A stretch of 64,000 bases of DNA from Accumulibacter appositus (lineage in GTDB: Bacteria; Pseudomonadota; Gammaproteobacteria; Burkholderiales; Rhodocyclaceae), in the NCBI RefSeq assembly GCF_035440685.1, contig NZ_DAORMW010000006.1, one strand, 5' to 3'. A model generated the notes under the pieces. The model did not search any database and was not told the DNA's origin. It was given only the letters and a program-made list of their open reading frames with translations. Position numbers and translations under genes: made by a program. The stretch's first letter is position 1; every line of letters begins with the position of its first letter. Shown here in pieces: positions 55,595 to 64,000 of the stretch.

Positions 55595-57559
55595 TCAGCC
55601 CCTCAACTGGTCGAGAATTGCCGGGTTCTCGAGCGTTGAAGTGTCCTGCGCGACCGTCTCCCCCTTGGCCAGTGAGCGCAGCAGACGGCGCATGATCTTT
55701 CCGGAACGGGTTTTGGGCAGGTTCTCGCCGAAGCGCAAATCCTTCGGCTTGGCAATCGGACCGATCTCGCGACCGACATGATCCTGCAGTTCCTTGATCA
55801 TCTTCTTGGCGGCGTCGCCGGTTGGCCGTGCCCCCTTCAAAACGACGAAGGCACAGATCGCTTCGCCGGTCAGATCATCCGGACGGCCAACCACGGCCGC
55901 TTCGGCGACCATCGGATGTGACACCAGCGCCGACTCGATTTCCATGGTTCCCATGCGGTGACCGGAAACGTTCAGCACGTCGTCGATACGACCGGTAATC
56001 GTGAAGTAGCCGGTATTGACGTCGCGTATCGAACCGTCGCCGGCGAGATACAGCTTGCCGTTGAAATCGTCCGGATAGTATGACTTCTTGAAGCGCTCCG
56101 GGTCGCCCCAGATGTTGCGGATCATCGCCGGCCACGGGCGCTTGACGACCAGCAGACCACCCTTGCCCCAATCAAGTTCGGTACCCGTTTCGTCGACTAC
56201 CGCCGCCTGAATGCCCGGGAAGGGCAAGGTGCATGAACCGGGGACCATCGGCGTCACACCCGGCAAGGGGGTGATCATGTGACCACCGGTTTCTGTCTGC
56301 CAGAAGGTATCGACAATCGGGCAGCGACCACCGCCAACGGCGTCGTAATACCACTGCCAGGCCGCCGGATTGATCGGCTCGCCAACCGTACCCAGCAGGC
56401 GTAGCGACGACAGGTCATACTGCGTCGGAGCGACGGCCGGATTGACGTCGGCGGCTTTGACCAGCGAACGGATCGCCGTCGGCGCAGTATAGAAAACATT
56501 GACCTTGTGGTCCTGGATCATTTTCCAGAAGCGGCCGGCATCCGGATAGGTCGGGATCCCTTCGAAGACCACTTCGGTCGCGCCGCAGGCCAACGGTCCG
56601 TAGGTGATGTAGGTGTGGCCGGTCACCCAGCCGATGTCCGCCGTACACCAGAAGAGGTCGTCGGGCTTGATGTCGAAGGTCCACTTCATGGTCACGATGG
56701 CGTGCAGCAGGTAACCGCCGGTCGAGTGCTGAACACCCTTCGGCTTGCCGGTCGACCCCGAGGTGTACAGCAGGAACAGGGGGTGCTCGGCGTCGACCCA
56801 TTCCGGTTCGCAGACATCGGACTGACCGGCGATGACATCGTGCCACCAGACGTCACGGCCAGCGACCATGTTGCAGGGACCACCGGTGCGCTGGAAGACG
56901 ATGACGTTCTTGATCGACTCGCAGCCGCCGAGCGCTATTCCTTCGTCGACGGCCGGCTTGAGCGGAATCTTCTTGCCGCCGCGGCACTGCTCGTCGGCGG
57001 TAATCACCGCCACCGCGCCGGCGTCGTTGATCCGGTCACGCACCGACTGTGAAGAGAAGCCGCCAAAAACCACCGAGTGGATGGCCCCGATACGCGCACA
57101 GGCCTGCATGGCGACGATACCTTCAATACCCATCGACATGTAGATGACGACGCGATCGCCCTTCTTGATGCCGCGCGCACGCAGGCCGTTGGCGAACTGG
57201 CTGACTTGCGCCAGCAGCTGCTTGTAGGTGACCCGTTTGACCTCGCCGTCGTCGGCTTCGAAGACGATCGCCACCTTGTCGCCGAGGCCGGCTTCCACGT
57301 TGCGGTCGAGGCAGTTATACGAAGCGTTCAAGGTGCCATCGGCAAACCACTTGAAAAACGGCGCGTTGGACTCGTCGAGCACCTGCGTGAACGGCGTCTT
57401 CCAGCTAACGTGTTCGCGGGCCAGCCGCGCCCAGAAACCGCTGTAATCCTTTTCTGCCTCGGCGCACAGGGCCTTGTAAGCGTCCATGCCGGAAATCGTC
57501 GCCTGTTTGACAAACTCGGCGGAGGGGTCAATAAACGTTAAGGCTTCGCTCTGTGACAT
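55595..57559 (-). CDS. acs: Acetyl-CoA synthetase
   Basis: 654 residues; AMP-forming activation of acetate to acetyl-CoA. The ATP loop YTSGSTGKPKG, TFWQTETGGHM and the C-terminal PKTRSGKIMRR are present, with K621 of SGK as the likely regulatory acetylation site. AGGAG seven bases before the ATG at 57559 fixes the start. It heads a minus-strand set with DUF294, DnaQ-fold, symporter and DUF4212 genes, and is divergent from the UPF0114 gene. Confidence 0.98.
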   Translation of the reverse strand: MSQSEALTFIDPSAEFVKQATISGMDAYKALCAEAEKDYSGFWARLAREHVSWKTPFTQVLDESNAPFFKWFADGTLNASYNCLDRNVEAGLGDKVAIVFEADDGEVKRVTYKQLLAQVSQFANGLRARGIKKGDRVVIYMSMGIEGIVAMQACARIGAIHSVVFGGFSSQSVRDRINDAGAVAVITADEQCRGGKKIPLKPAVDEGIALGGCESIKNVIVFQRTGGPCNMVAGRDVWWHDVIAGQSDVCEPEWVDAEHPLFLLYTSGSTGKPKGVQHSTGGYLLHAIVTMKWTFDIKPDDLFWCTADIGWVTGHTYITYGPLACGATEVVFEGIPTYPDAGRFWKMIQDHKVNVFYTAPTAIRSLVKAADVNPAVAPTQYDLSSLRLLGTVGEPINPAAWQWYYDAVGGGRCPIVDTFWQTETGGHMITPLPGVTPMVPGSCTLPFPGIQAAVVDETGTELDWGKGGLLVVKRPWPAMIRNIWGDPERFKKSYYPDDFNGKLYLAGDGSIRDVNTGYFTITGRIDDVLNVSGHRMGTMEIESALVSHPMVAEAAVVGRPDDLTGEAICAFVVLKGARPTGDAAKKMIKELQDHVGREIGPIAKPKDLRFGENLPKTRSGKIMRRLLRSLAKGETVAQDTSTLENPAILDQLRG

Positions 57560-57785
57560 GTGCCATCTCCTGTGCGGTATTGGTAGAGGTAACAAGAAGT
57601 TGATGCAATGCGGTGCCGACAAAAGCGGAGGAGAACCGGGTGGACCCCCTGTTCGTCGCCAACGGCCGACACTCACCCGGTAGTAGCGCCTGCTGGCAGG
57701 CCAGCTGCCGAAGATTAAACGCTGCCAATCTTACACACCACTTACGCCGAGGCCCGCCGTGCGCCCCGGATCGGCGTTTCTTTGG

Positions 57786-57794
57786 TGCTAGAAT
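57786..57794 (+). promoter_or_regulatory. Extended -10 promoter of the UPF0114 gene
   Basis: TGC-TAGAAT forms an extended -10 element, with TAGAAT at 57789-57794, 33 bases before the ATG. No good -35 is seen, which the extended -10 can compensate for. Confidence 0.45.
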
Positions 57795-57826
57795 CTGTCC
57801 TCCCGAACCTCTGAAACCGTGAATAA

Positions 57827-58384
57827 ATGCCCTCTCTGAAACCCACCGTAGACAAACTCGAGATGTTCATCTTCTGGAGCCGCTGGCTGCAGGCGCCGCT
57901 CTATCTCGGCCTGATCATCGCCCAGGGCGTCTATGTCTACCTGTTCATGGTCGAGCTGTCGCATCTGATCGGCAATCTCTTTTTCAGCGGCAAGCAGATC
58001 AACGAAACCGAGGTGATGCTCGTCGTCCTTGGCCTGATCGACGTGGTGATGATCGCCAACCTGCTGATCATGGTGATCATCGGCGGTTACGAAACCTTCG
58101 TTTCCCGGCTCCATCTCGACGGCCACCCCGACCAGCCGGAATGGCTATCGCACGTCAATGCCGGGGTACTCAAGATCAAGTTATCGACGGCGATCATCGG
58201 CATTTCCTCGATCCACCTGTTGAAGACCTTCATCAACGCGGAAAACATGAGCGAACACACGATCAAGTGGCAGGTCGTCATCCACATCGTTTTTCTGGGA
58301 TCTGCCCTGGCCATGGTCTGGGTCGATCGCATCATGAGCCAGACGCTGGCGATGAGCAAGGCGCAGCACGCTGCCCGGCACTGA
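57827..58384 (+). CDS. UPF0114 (YqhA-like) membrane protein
   Basis: 185 residues with four membrane segments. FIFWSRWLQAPLYLGLI, EVMLVVLGLIDVVMIANLLI and IHLLKTFINAE are typical of the TIGR00645/UPF0114 family. The function is unknown. The gene is upstream of the class I fumarase with a 58-base gap and may share its transcript. Confidence 0.9.
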   Translation: MPSLKPTVDKLEMFIFWSRWLQAPLYLGLIIAQGVYVYLFMVELSHLIGNLFFSGKQINETEVMLVVLGLIDVVMIANLLIMVIIGGYETFVSRLHLDGHPDQPEWLSHVNAGVLKIKLSTAIIGISSIHLLKTFINAENMSEHTIKWQVVIHIVFLGSALAMVWVDRIMSQTLAMSKAQHAARH

Positions 58385-58442
58385 CCAACACCCGCGGCGG
58401 GTAGGGTAACCGATCCCCGCCACTCACGAGAGAGAGCCTGAA

Positions 58443-59963
58443 ATGACACCCATCAAGCAGGAAGACTTCATCCAGAGCGTGGCCGACGCATTCCAGTACA
58501 TCAGCTACTATCACCCTCTGGACTACATCAAGGCGCTCGGCGCCGCTTACGAGCGCGAGCAGAGCCCTGCGGCCAAGGACGCCATCGCCCAGATCCTGAC
58601 CAACAGCCGGATGTGCGCCGAAGGTCATCGGCCGATTTGTCAGGATACAGGGATCGCGGTGATCTTTCTCAAGGTCGGCATGGACCTGAAATGGGACGCC
58701 AAGCTATCGGTGCAGGAAATGTGCAATGAGGGCGTTCGCCGGGCCTACAACAATCCCGACAACACTTTGCGTGCCTCGGTACTGCTCGATCCCGCGGGTG
58801 CGCGCAAGAACTCGCGCGACAATACTCCGGCTGTCGTGCATTACGAAATCGTTCCTGGCGACCACCTAGAAGTGATCTGCGCTGCCAAGGGCGGCGGTTC
58901 CGAAAACAAATCCAAGTTCTATGCGCTCAATCCTTCCGACTCGATCGTCGATTGGGTTCTGAAGACCGTCCCGACAATGGGCGCTGGCTGGTGTCCACCC
59001 GGAATCCTCGGCATCGGCATCGGCGGCACGCCCGAAAAAGCGATGCTCCTGGCCAAGGAATCCTTGATGGCACCGGTCGACATCCATGAGTTGATCGCCC
59101 GCGGCGCCAGCAACCGCGTCGAGGAACTGCGGCTCGAACTGTACGAAAAGGTCAATGCCCTGGGAATAGGTGCGCAAGGCCTCGGCGGCCTGACCACCGT
59201 CCTCGACGTCAAGATCCTTGACTACCCGACGCATGCCGCAAGCCTGCCGGTGGCGATGATTCCCAACTGCGCGGCGACCCGGCACGCGCACTTCCATCTC
59301 GACGGCTCCGGACCGGCAATGCTGACCCCACCGGACCTCGACCAGTGGCCAAAGGTCAACTGGACGCCGAACACCGAAACCTCGACACGGGTCAACCTCG
59401 ACACCCTGACGCCAGCCGAAGTCGCAGCCTGGAAGCCGGGCCAGACGCTGTTGCTCAACGGCAAGATGCTGACCGGTCGCGACGCTGCGCACAAGCGCAT
59501 CCAGGACATGCTCGCCAAGGGCGAAACACTGCCTGTCGACTTCACCAACCGGGTCATCTACTACGTCGGCCCGGTCGACCCCGTCGGCGACGAGGTGGTC
59601 GGCCCGGCGGGTCCGACTACCGCGACGCGAATGGACAAGTTTACCGAAATGATGCTCGCCGAAACCGGCCTGATCTCGATGGTCGGCAAAGCCGAGCGCG
59701 GCCCGGCCGCGATCGAAGCGATCAGGAAGCACAAGTCAGCCTATCTGATGGCCGTCGGCGGCGCCGCCTACCTGGTCGCCAAGGGAATCAAGACGGCCAG
59801 GGTTGCCGGCTTTGCCGATCTCGGCATGGAGGCCATCTACGAGTTCGAGGTCAAGGACATGCCGGTCACCGTCGCCGTCGATTCGAGCGGCACCTCGGTG
59901 CACAACACGGGACCACGGGAATGGCAGGGCAGGATCGGCAAGATCCCGATTACCGCCGCCTGA
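58443..59963 (+). CDS. Fumarate hydratase, class I ([4Fe-4S])
   Basis: 506 residues; interconverts fumarate and malate. The N-terminal alpha domain carries NSRMCAEGHRPICQDTG (C58, C66) and GGSENKSKF; the C-terminal beta domain has GKMLTGRDAAHKR and GPAGPTTATRMD. The fused length is that of FumA/FumB. A purine-rich ribosome-binding site (GAGAGAG) precedes the ATG. Class I fumarases are oxygen-sensitive. A terminator-like hairpin follows. Confidence 0.97.
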   Translation: MTPIKQEDFIQSVADAFQYISYYHPLDYIKALGAAYEREQSPAAKDAIAQILTNSRMCAEGHRPICQDTGIAVIFLKVGMDLKWDAKLSVQEMCNEGVRRAYNNPDNTLRASVLLDPAGARKNSRDNTPAVVHYEIVPGDHLEVICAAKGGGSENKSKFYALNPSDSIVDWVLKTVPTMGAGWCPPGILGIGIGGTPEKAMLLAKESLMAPVDIHELIARGASNRVEELRLELYEKVNALGIGAQGLGGLTTVLDVKILDYPTHAASLPVAMIPNCAATRHAHFHLDGSGPAMLTPPDLDQWPKVNWTPNTETSTRVNLDTLTPAEVAAWKPGQTLLLNGKMLTGRDAAHKRIQDMLAKGETLPVDFTNRVIYYVGPVDPVGDEVVGPAGPTTATRMDKFTEMMLAETGLISMVGKAERGPAAIEAIRKHKSAYLMAVGGAAYLVAKGIKTARVAGFADLGMEAIYEFEVKDMPVTVAVDSSGTSVHNTGPREWQGRIGKIPITAA

Positions 59964-59982
59964 GCTAGCGACCAACTCCGCT

Positions 59983-60013
59983 GCAAGCCGGCCGCGCGCC
60001 GGCTTGCGCTTTT
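59983..60013 (+). terminator. Rho-independent terminator-like hairpin after fumarase
   Basis: Ten-base stem GCAAGCCGGC / GCCGGCTTGC with loop CGCGC, then GC and TTTT. It ends three bases before the Shine-Dalgarno sequence of the murI leader frame, so read-through may set murI expression. Confidence 0.65.
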
Positions 60014-60026
60014 CTGGAGAAAGAAC

Positions 60027-60086
60027 ATGTCCATCGACGGTCACGGCAGCGCGCCGCAGCGACTGGCGACCGCGAGCAGCACATGA
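60027..60086 (+). CDS. 19-codon leader reading frame overlapping murI
   Basis: ATG 60027 stands seven bases after a strong GGAG and encodes MSIDGHGSAPQRLATASST. Its TGA overlaps the murI ATG as ATGA (60083-60086). murI itself has no ribosome-binding site, so translation of this leader may drive murI by coupling. No family is recognised; the peptide itself may be unimportant. Confidence 0.5.
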   Translation: MSIDGHGSAPQRLATASST

Positions 60087-60868
60087 TCGGCATTTTCGAC
60101 AGCGGCCTGGGAGGCCTCTCGGTGCTCGCTGCCGTCGCCCGAGCGCTTCCACAAGCCGATCTGCTGTATTTCGCCGACACTGCGCACGTGCCCTACGGGG
60201 ACAAGAGTGAGGCCTTCATCCGCGAACGGGTTCTGATCATTGGCAAGCACTTGGTGGCGCAAGGCTGCGGCCTTATCGTCGTCGCCTGCAACACCGCCAC
60301 GGCAGCGGCCGTGGCCGCTTTTCGTGAGCTGCTTCCCGGACTGCCGGTGGTTGGCGTCGAGCCCGGCGTCAAACCCGCAGCAGCGGCGTCGCGCAGTGGC
60401 CGCATCGCGGTCCTGGCAACGCTATCGACGACGCGCAGCCAGCGTCTGGCCAACCTGATCCGGCAGCATGCAGGCGGCGTGCAGGTGGACGTCGTCGCCT
60501 GTGATGGTTGGGCAACCCGCGTCGAAAACCTGCGCCTCGATGACCCCGATTTCGCTGGCGAAGCACGCCAACATCTGGCGCCGCTACTCGCCGCCGGTGT
60601 CGACCAGATCGTTCTTGGCTGTACGCATTATGCCTTCCTGCGCCCGGTCCTCGAACCGCTGGTCGGCAGCCGGGCAACGCTGGTCGACGTCGCCGAAGCC
60701 GTCGCCCGTCAGTGCGCACGCCTCGCCGGAGCAAGCACAAACGGCAGTGGACGCCTGACGCTGTTTGCCACCGCCCACCCGGAACGCCTGCAAGCGGCGC
60801 TACCGATCCTCGGGCTAACTTGCTTGCACGATCGCCAGACGCAGGCGGCACGCCTGGTGATGGCCTGA
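60083..60868 (+). CDS. murI: Glutamate racemase
   Basis: 261 residues; makes D-glutamate for peptidoglycan. The two catalytic cysteines are C69 (VVACNTAT) and C180 (VLGCTHY), with IGIFDSGLGGLSV at the N terminus and the substrate loop ADTAHVPYGDK. It lacks its own ribosome-binding site and overlaps a short leader frame. The flavoprotein gene follows by 26 bases. Confidence 0.97.
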   Translation: MIGIFDSGLGGLSVLAAVARALPQADLLYFADTAHVPYGDKSEAFIRERVLIIGKHLVAQGCGLIVVACNTATAAAVAAFRELLPGLPVVGVEPGVKPAAAASRSGRIAVLATLSTTRSQRLANLIRQHAGGVQVDVVACDGWATRVENLRLDDPDFAGEARQHLAPLLAAGVDQIVLGCTHYAFLRPVLEPLVGSRATLVDVAEAVARQCARLAGASTNGSGRLTLFATAHPERLQAALPILGLTCLHDRQTQAARLVMA

Positions 60869-60894
60869 AATTGAAAACTGCTTCTGCCTCATCG

Positions 60895-62130
60895 ATGCAG
60901 CCAGCGGTGGCTGTCATCGGCGCTGGCCCGGCAGGCTTGATGGCTGCCGAGGTGCTCGCCGGCGACGGCGTCCGCGTCGATGTCTACGACGCCATGCCTT
61001 CCGTCGGCCGCAAGTTGCTGATGGCCGGAAGAGGCGGCCTGAACATCACCCACGCCGAGCCGACCGAGGACTTCCGCCGCCGTTACGCGGCCCGGCAAAA
61101 GGAAATTTCGCCCCTGCTTGAGGCCTTCGGCCCGGCAGAGCTGCGCGAGTGGGTACACGACCTCGGCGTGGCAACTTTCATCGGCAGCTCGGGACGGGTT
61201 TTTCCGACCGAGATGAAGGCCGCGCCACTCCTGCGCGCCTGGCTGCGGCGACTGCGTGCCACGGACGTACGCTTTCACATGCGCCATCGCTGGTGTGGCT
61301 GGACACGGGCTGACGATGGTCGCCTCACGCTTTCTTTCACCACCCCGCAGGGTACACAAGCGCAGCAAGTGCAGGCGGTCATACTGGCACTTGGTGGCGG
61401 CAGTTGGGCCAGGCTCGGTTCGGACGGCAAGTGGGTCCCCTACCTTGAAGCAGCAGGCATCGAGGTGGCAGCGCTGCGGCCGGCGAACTGCGGCTTCGAC
61501 ACCGCCTGGAGCGAGCATCTCCGCCAGCGCTTTGCCGGGCAGCCGATCAAGGCCGTCAGCGCATCCCTGGTCGACGCTGATGGCGTCGTCCATCACCGAC
61601 GCGGCGAGTTCATGCTCACGGCAAGCGGCGTCGAAGGTGGCCTGATCTACGCCCTGTCGGCCGCCCTGCGCGACACCATTGACGCGACGGGAAGCGCGAC
61701 GCTGCACCTCGACCTGCTACCCGAACACGACGCGACACGGGTACTTGCCGAAGTGGCACGACCACGCGGTGCACGCTCGCTGGCCAGCCATTTGCAGAGC
61801 CGCCTGCGCCTCAAGGGCGCCAAAGTCGCGCTGCTGCGCGAATGCCTGGCCGCCGACGCATTTGCCGACCCGACACGCCTCACCGCCGCGATCAAGGCCC
61901 TGCCGCTGCGCCTGCTCGCCACGCGCCCGCTCGACGAAGCCATCAGCAGCGCGGGCGGCGTCTGCTTTACTGCCCTCGACGCACAACTGATGCTCAAGGC
62001 GCTTCCCGGCGTCTTCTGCGCCGGGGAAATGCTCGACTGGGAAGCGCCTACCGGCGGCTACCTGCTCACCGCCTGCCTCGCCAGCGGCCACGCTGCTGGC
62101 CGCGGGGTGCGGCACTGGCTCGGCATATGA
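60895..62130 (+). CDS. FAD-dependent flavoprotein of the HI0933/BaiN family
   Basis: 411 residues. The FAD dinucleotide fold is VIGAGPAGLMAAEVLAGDG at the N terminus, GRKLLMAGRGGLNITH follows, and the C-terminal FAD motif is FCAGEMLDWEAPTGGYLLTA. It resembles the PP_4765-type group of the HI0933/YhiN family, whose physiological role is not settled. ATG 60895 is chosen; TTG 60871 would add eight residues. A much longer open frame reaching into murI is not real. Confidence 0.9.
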   Translation: MQPAVAVIGAGPAGLMAAEVLAGDGVRVDVYDAMPSVGRKLLMAGRGGLNITHAEPTEDFRRRYAARQKEISPLLEAFGPAELREWVHDLGVATFIGSSGRVFPTEMKAAPLLRAWLRRLRATDVRFHMRHRWCGWTRADDGRLTLSFTTPQGTQAQQVQAVILALGGGSWARLGSDGKWVPYLEAAGIEVAALRPANCGFDTAWSEHLRQRFAGQPIKAVSASLVDADGVVHHRRGEFMLTASGVEGGLIYALSAALRDTIDATGSATLHLDLLPEHDATRVLAEVARPRGARSLASHLQSRLRLKGAKVALLRECLAADAFADPTRLTAAIKALPLRLLATRPLDEAISSAGGVCFTALDAQLMLKALPGVFCAGEMLDWEAPTGGYLLTACLASGHAAGRGVRHWLGI

Positions 62131-62245
62131 GCGCGGCGCTAACGGCTGCAGGTCGGCGCATGGCGGCTTCAGCAACGAGCACGGGCTCGCCAAGAACCCC
62201 GCACTGCACTAGACTCAGTCCTGCAATGATCACAGCGCAAAGCTC

Positions 62246-63073
62246 ATGACCCTCCCCGCGACCGAGATCTCCCCGCCGCAGCCCGACGTACTCGTCGTAC
62301 CGCTTGGCGCCCCCCTGCAGTGGCTGCTCCTGGGCTGGCGCGACCTGCTGCGTTGCGGCTGCTGGAGCCTGGCACATGGAGCCTTGCTAGCCGCTTTCGG
62401 CCTGGCGCTGATGGCCACCGCCTACCAGCATTTCTGGCTGCTGGCCGGCGCCTTCTCCGGCTTTCTGGTCGTCGCCCCGGTGCTGGCAACCAGTATCTAC
62501 GCCATGAGTCGCGCCGTCGAACACGATGGTCGCATCGGCTGGCCGTTGCTACGCGACACCTGGCTGAGCTGGCAGCAATCCCGCTTCATGGAGTCAGGTG
62601 GTTATTGGTGCATGGTGCGCTTCGGCCTGCTGCTGGCGCTGGCCGGCACGGGATGGGTAGTGACCTCGGCAGCCCTGATCACCCTGCTCGCCCCCGCGCC
62701 TATCAACGCGCCGCTGGATTTCCTGCGCCATGTCGTGCTGAGTCGGGAGAACTACCTGTTCGAAGCCTGGTTGGCCATGGGTGGCATCCTGGCAGCGCCG
62801 ATCTTCGCCTCCAGCATCGTCTCCATGCCCTTGCTACTCGACCGGCGCAGCAACCTGCTGATGGCCGTCCTGACCAGCTGGCGGGTCGTTCTCGCCAACC
62901 CTGGACCGATGGCCCTCTGGGCGGCACTGATCATGTTGCTGGTGCTGCTCAGTTTCGCGACGGCCATGCTCGGTCTGATCCTGCTGATTCCCCTACTAGG
63001 CCACGCCAGCTGGCACGCCTACCGCGCGCTGGTCGATGCCAGCGCCTTGCCTGAACGTCCACGAGCTCACTGA
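62246..63073 (+). CDS. DUF2189 membrane protein
   Basis: 275 residues with about six hydrophobic segments. PLQWLLLGWRDLLRCGCWSL near the N terminus and the overall layout fit the DUF2189 family (YciC-like topology), with functions unknown. It ends eight bases before the DUF2788 gene, so the two are likely co-transcribed. Confidence 0.82.
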   Translation: MTLPATEISPPQPDVLVVPLGAPLQWLLLGWRDLLRCGCWSLAHGALLAAFGLALMATAYQHFWLLAGAFSGFLVVAPVLATSIYAMSRAVEHDGRIGWPLLRDTWLSWQQSRFMESGGYWCMVRFGLLLALAGTGWVVTSAALITLLAPAPINAPLDFLRHVVLSRENYLFEAWLAMGGILAAPIFASSIVSMPLLLDRRSNLLMAVLTSWRVVLANPGPMALWAALIMLLVLLSFATAMLGLILLIPLLGHASWHAYRALVDASALPERPRAH

Positions 63074-63081
63074 GCGACTCG

Positions 63082-63294
63082 ATGCTTGGATTTTCCGAAG
63101 AACAGATTGCCGCGTTTGGCCTTTCCGTCGGTCTTGGCTCTTTCATGCTCTACATGTTGTTCATCGTCGGACAACTGGCGTGGGAATCCAAGGCCGGCAA
63201 GCTGGGGACTTTCGTGATCTTCCTGGGCCTGGCCTTCGGCATGCTCGGCTTCGTCGCCAAATACCTGATTCAGTGGGCGCTCGAAATCGAATAA
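63082..63294 (+). CDS. DUF2788 small membrane protein
   Basis: 70 residues with two membrane helices. The start LGFSEEQIAAFGLSVGLGSF and LGTFVIFLGLAFGMLGFVAK are typical of DUF2788, a betaproteobacterial small membrane family of unknown role. Confidence 0.85.
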   Translation: MLGFSEEQIAAFGLSVGLGSFMLYMLFIVGQLAWESKAGKLGTFVIFLGLAFGMLGFVAKYLIQWALEIE

Positions 63295-63313
63295 GCAGCC
63301 AGCGGCAGGACGG

Positions 63314-63342
63314 TTCCAGCGGGCGCCCAGTCTTGCTATAGT
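63314..63342 (+). promoter_or_regulatory. Promoter of prfC
   Basis: TTCCAG (63314-63319), a 17-base spacer and TATAGT (63337-63342) with TGC in front (extended -10). It lies 80 bases before the prfC ATG. Confidence 0.5.
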
Positions 63343-63422
63343 TCGCCCTGCACACCGCCAGCGGGTCAGTCGGCATCTTCCCGGCCGGCGGCTTTTGTTT
63401 TCCTGCCGCCGAAAGCTTCCCG

Positions 63423-64000
63423 ATGAGCACCACCGCCAGCCCCGCCAACGACGCCCCCATCGACAGCGCCTTGCCACCCGACATCCTGCGCGACGTCGCC
63501 AAGCGACGCACCTTCGCGATCATTTCCCACCCCGACGCCGGCAAGACAACGTTGACCGAGAAGCTGCTTTTATTCGGCGGCGCGATCCAGCTTGCCGGGA
63601 CCGTGAAGGGCCGCAAGAGCGCTCGCCACGCGACATCGGACTGGATGGAAGTCGAGAAGCAACGGGGCATTTCGGTGACCAGCTCGGTGATGCAGTTCGA
63701 CTACCACGGACACACCGTCAATCTGCTCGACACACCCGGGCACGAAGACTTTTCCGAAGACACCTACCGCGTGCTGACCGCCGTCGATGCCGCAGTGATG
63801 GTCATCGACGCGGCCAAGGGCGTCGAGGCACAGACGATCAAGCTGCTGAACGTGTGCCGCATGCGCGATACGCCGATCATAACTTTCGTCAACAAGCTCG
63901 ACCGCGAGGTCCGCGAACCTTTCGAGCTACTCGAGGAAATCGAATCGGTGCTCGGCATCGAATGCGCACCGATCACCTGGCCGATCGGCATGGGCAAGAC
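63423..64000 (+). CDS. prfC: Peptide chain release factor 3, 5' part cut by the window end
   Basis: 192 complete codons are visible and the frame is open to the end. The GTPase domain starts with G1 HPDAGKTT (residues 36-43), then switch II DTPGHEDFSEDTYR and G4 NKLDRE. The segment AGTVKGRKSARHATSDWMEV with RGISVTSSVMQF distinguishes RF3 from EF-G. RF3 recycles RF1 and RF2 after termination. The start ATG 63423 gives a normal N-terminal extension. Confidence 0.95.
   Translation, partial: MSTTASPANDAPIDSALPPDILRDVAKRRTFAIISHPDAGKTTLTEKLLLFGGAIQLAGTVKGRKSARHATSDWMEVEKQRGISVTSSVMQFDYHGHTVNLLDTPGHEDFSEDTYRVLTAVDAAVMVIDAAKGVEAQTIKLLNVCRMRDTPIITFVNKLDREVREPFELLEEIESVLGIECAPITWPIGMGK

Overview
This window looks like a chromosomal segment of a high-GC betaproteobacterium, most likely Rhodocyclales and plausibly a Candidatus Accumulibacter relative. 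The taxonomic call rests on gene order and family content (fur<->bamE-dapB, carA-carB-greA-DUF4149, yhbY<->rlmE-ftsH-folP-glmM, DUF2189-DUF2788-prfC) and on typical Rhodocyclales forms of the HD-GYP and STAS proteins. It is inference, because no rRNA gene is present. I see no tRNA, rRNA, insertion sequence, prophage or CRISPR array. About 90% of the window is ordinary core genome.

Layout. 0-8 kb: a hypothetical gene and valS, convergent with pabBC; a TusA-like gene and the BepA-type protease on the minus strand; then moaC and a cold-shock gene. 8-11.4 kb: clpS-clpA and rraA. 11.4-19.4 kb is the most accessory part: an ankyrin-repeat protein, aceA (isocitrate lyase) with a promoter and a perfect palindrome, a broken HD-GYP signalling gene, a small zinc-ribbon gene behind a sigma-54-like promoter, a LysR regulator, and divergent aceB (malate synthase). 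19.6-25.4 kb: TerC and a universal stress protein, then STAS protein-hslV-hslU and a CobW-type metallochaperone. 25.6-34.6 kb: a DUF1223-msrB-msrA envelope repair operon, rlmI, a SCO1 copper chaperone with a small exported partner, a cysteine-rich secreted protein, a small lipoprotein, the DUF47-Pit phosphate uptake pair, and two metallopeptidases. 34.6-50.3 kb: fur/bamE/dapB, a large hybrid histidine kinase, carAB, greA, DUF4149, yhbY/rlmE, ftsH, folP and glmM. 50.3-57.6 kb: a five-gene minus-strand acetate module (acs, a cNMP/CBS/DUF294 nucleotidyltransferase-like protein, a DnaQ-fold protein, a VC_2705-type Na+/solute symporter, DUF4212). 57.8-64 kb: UPF0114 protein, class I fumarase, murI with a small upstream reading frame, a flavoprotein, DUF2189, DUF2788, and the 5' part of prfC, cut by the window edge.

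Together the genes point to acetate-centred metabolism: uptake by the symporter, activation by Acs, the glyoxylate bypass by AceA and AceB, and fumarase in the TCA cycle. Pit with DUF47 gives low-affinity phosphate transport. That combination fits a polyphosphate accumulator but does not prove one. The most unusual items are the DnaQ-fold protein of the acetate module, which has lost two catalytic acidic residues while its nucleotidyltransferase-like neighbour keeps its motif; the HD-GYP gene with three separate lesions; the sigma-54-like promoter before the zinc-ribbon gene; and the leader reading frame that overlaps the start of murI. I found no clear-cut new multi-gene defence or mobile system.
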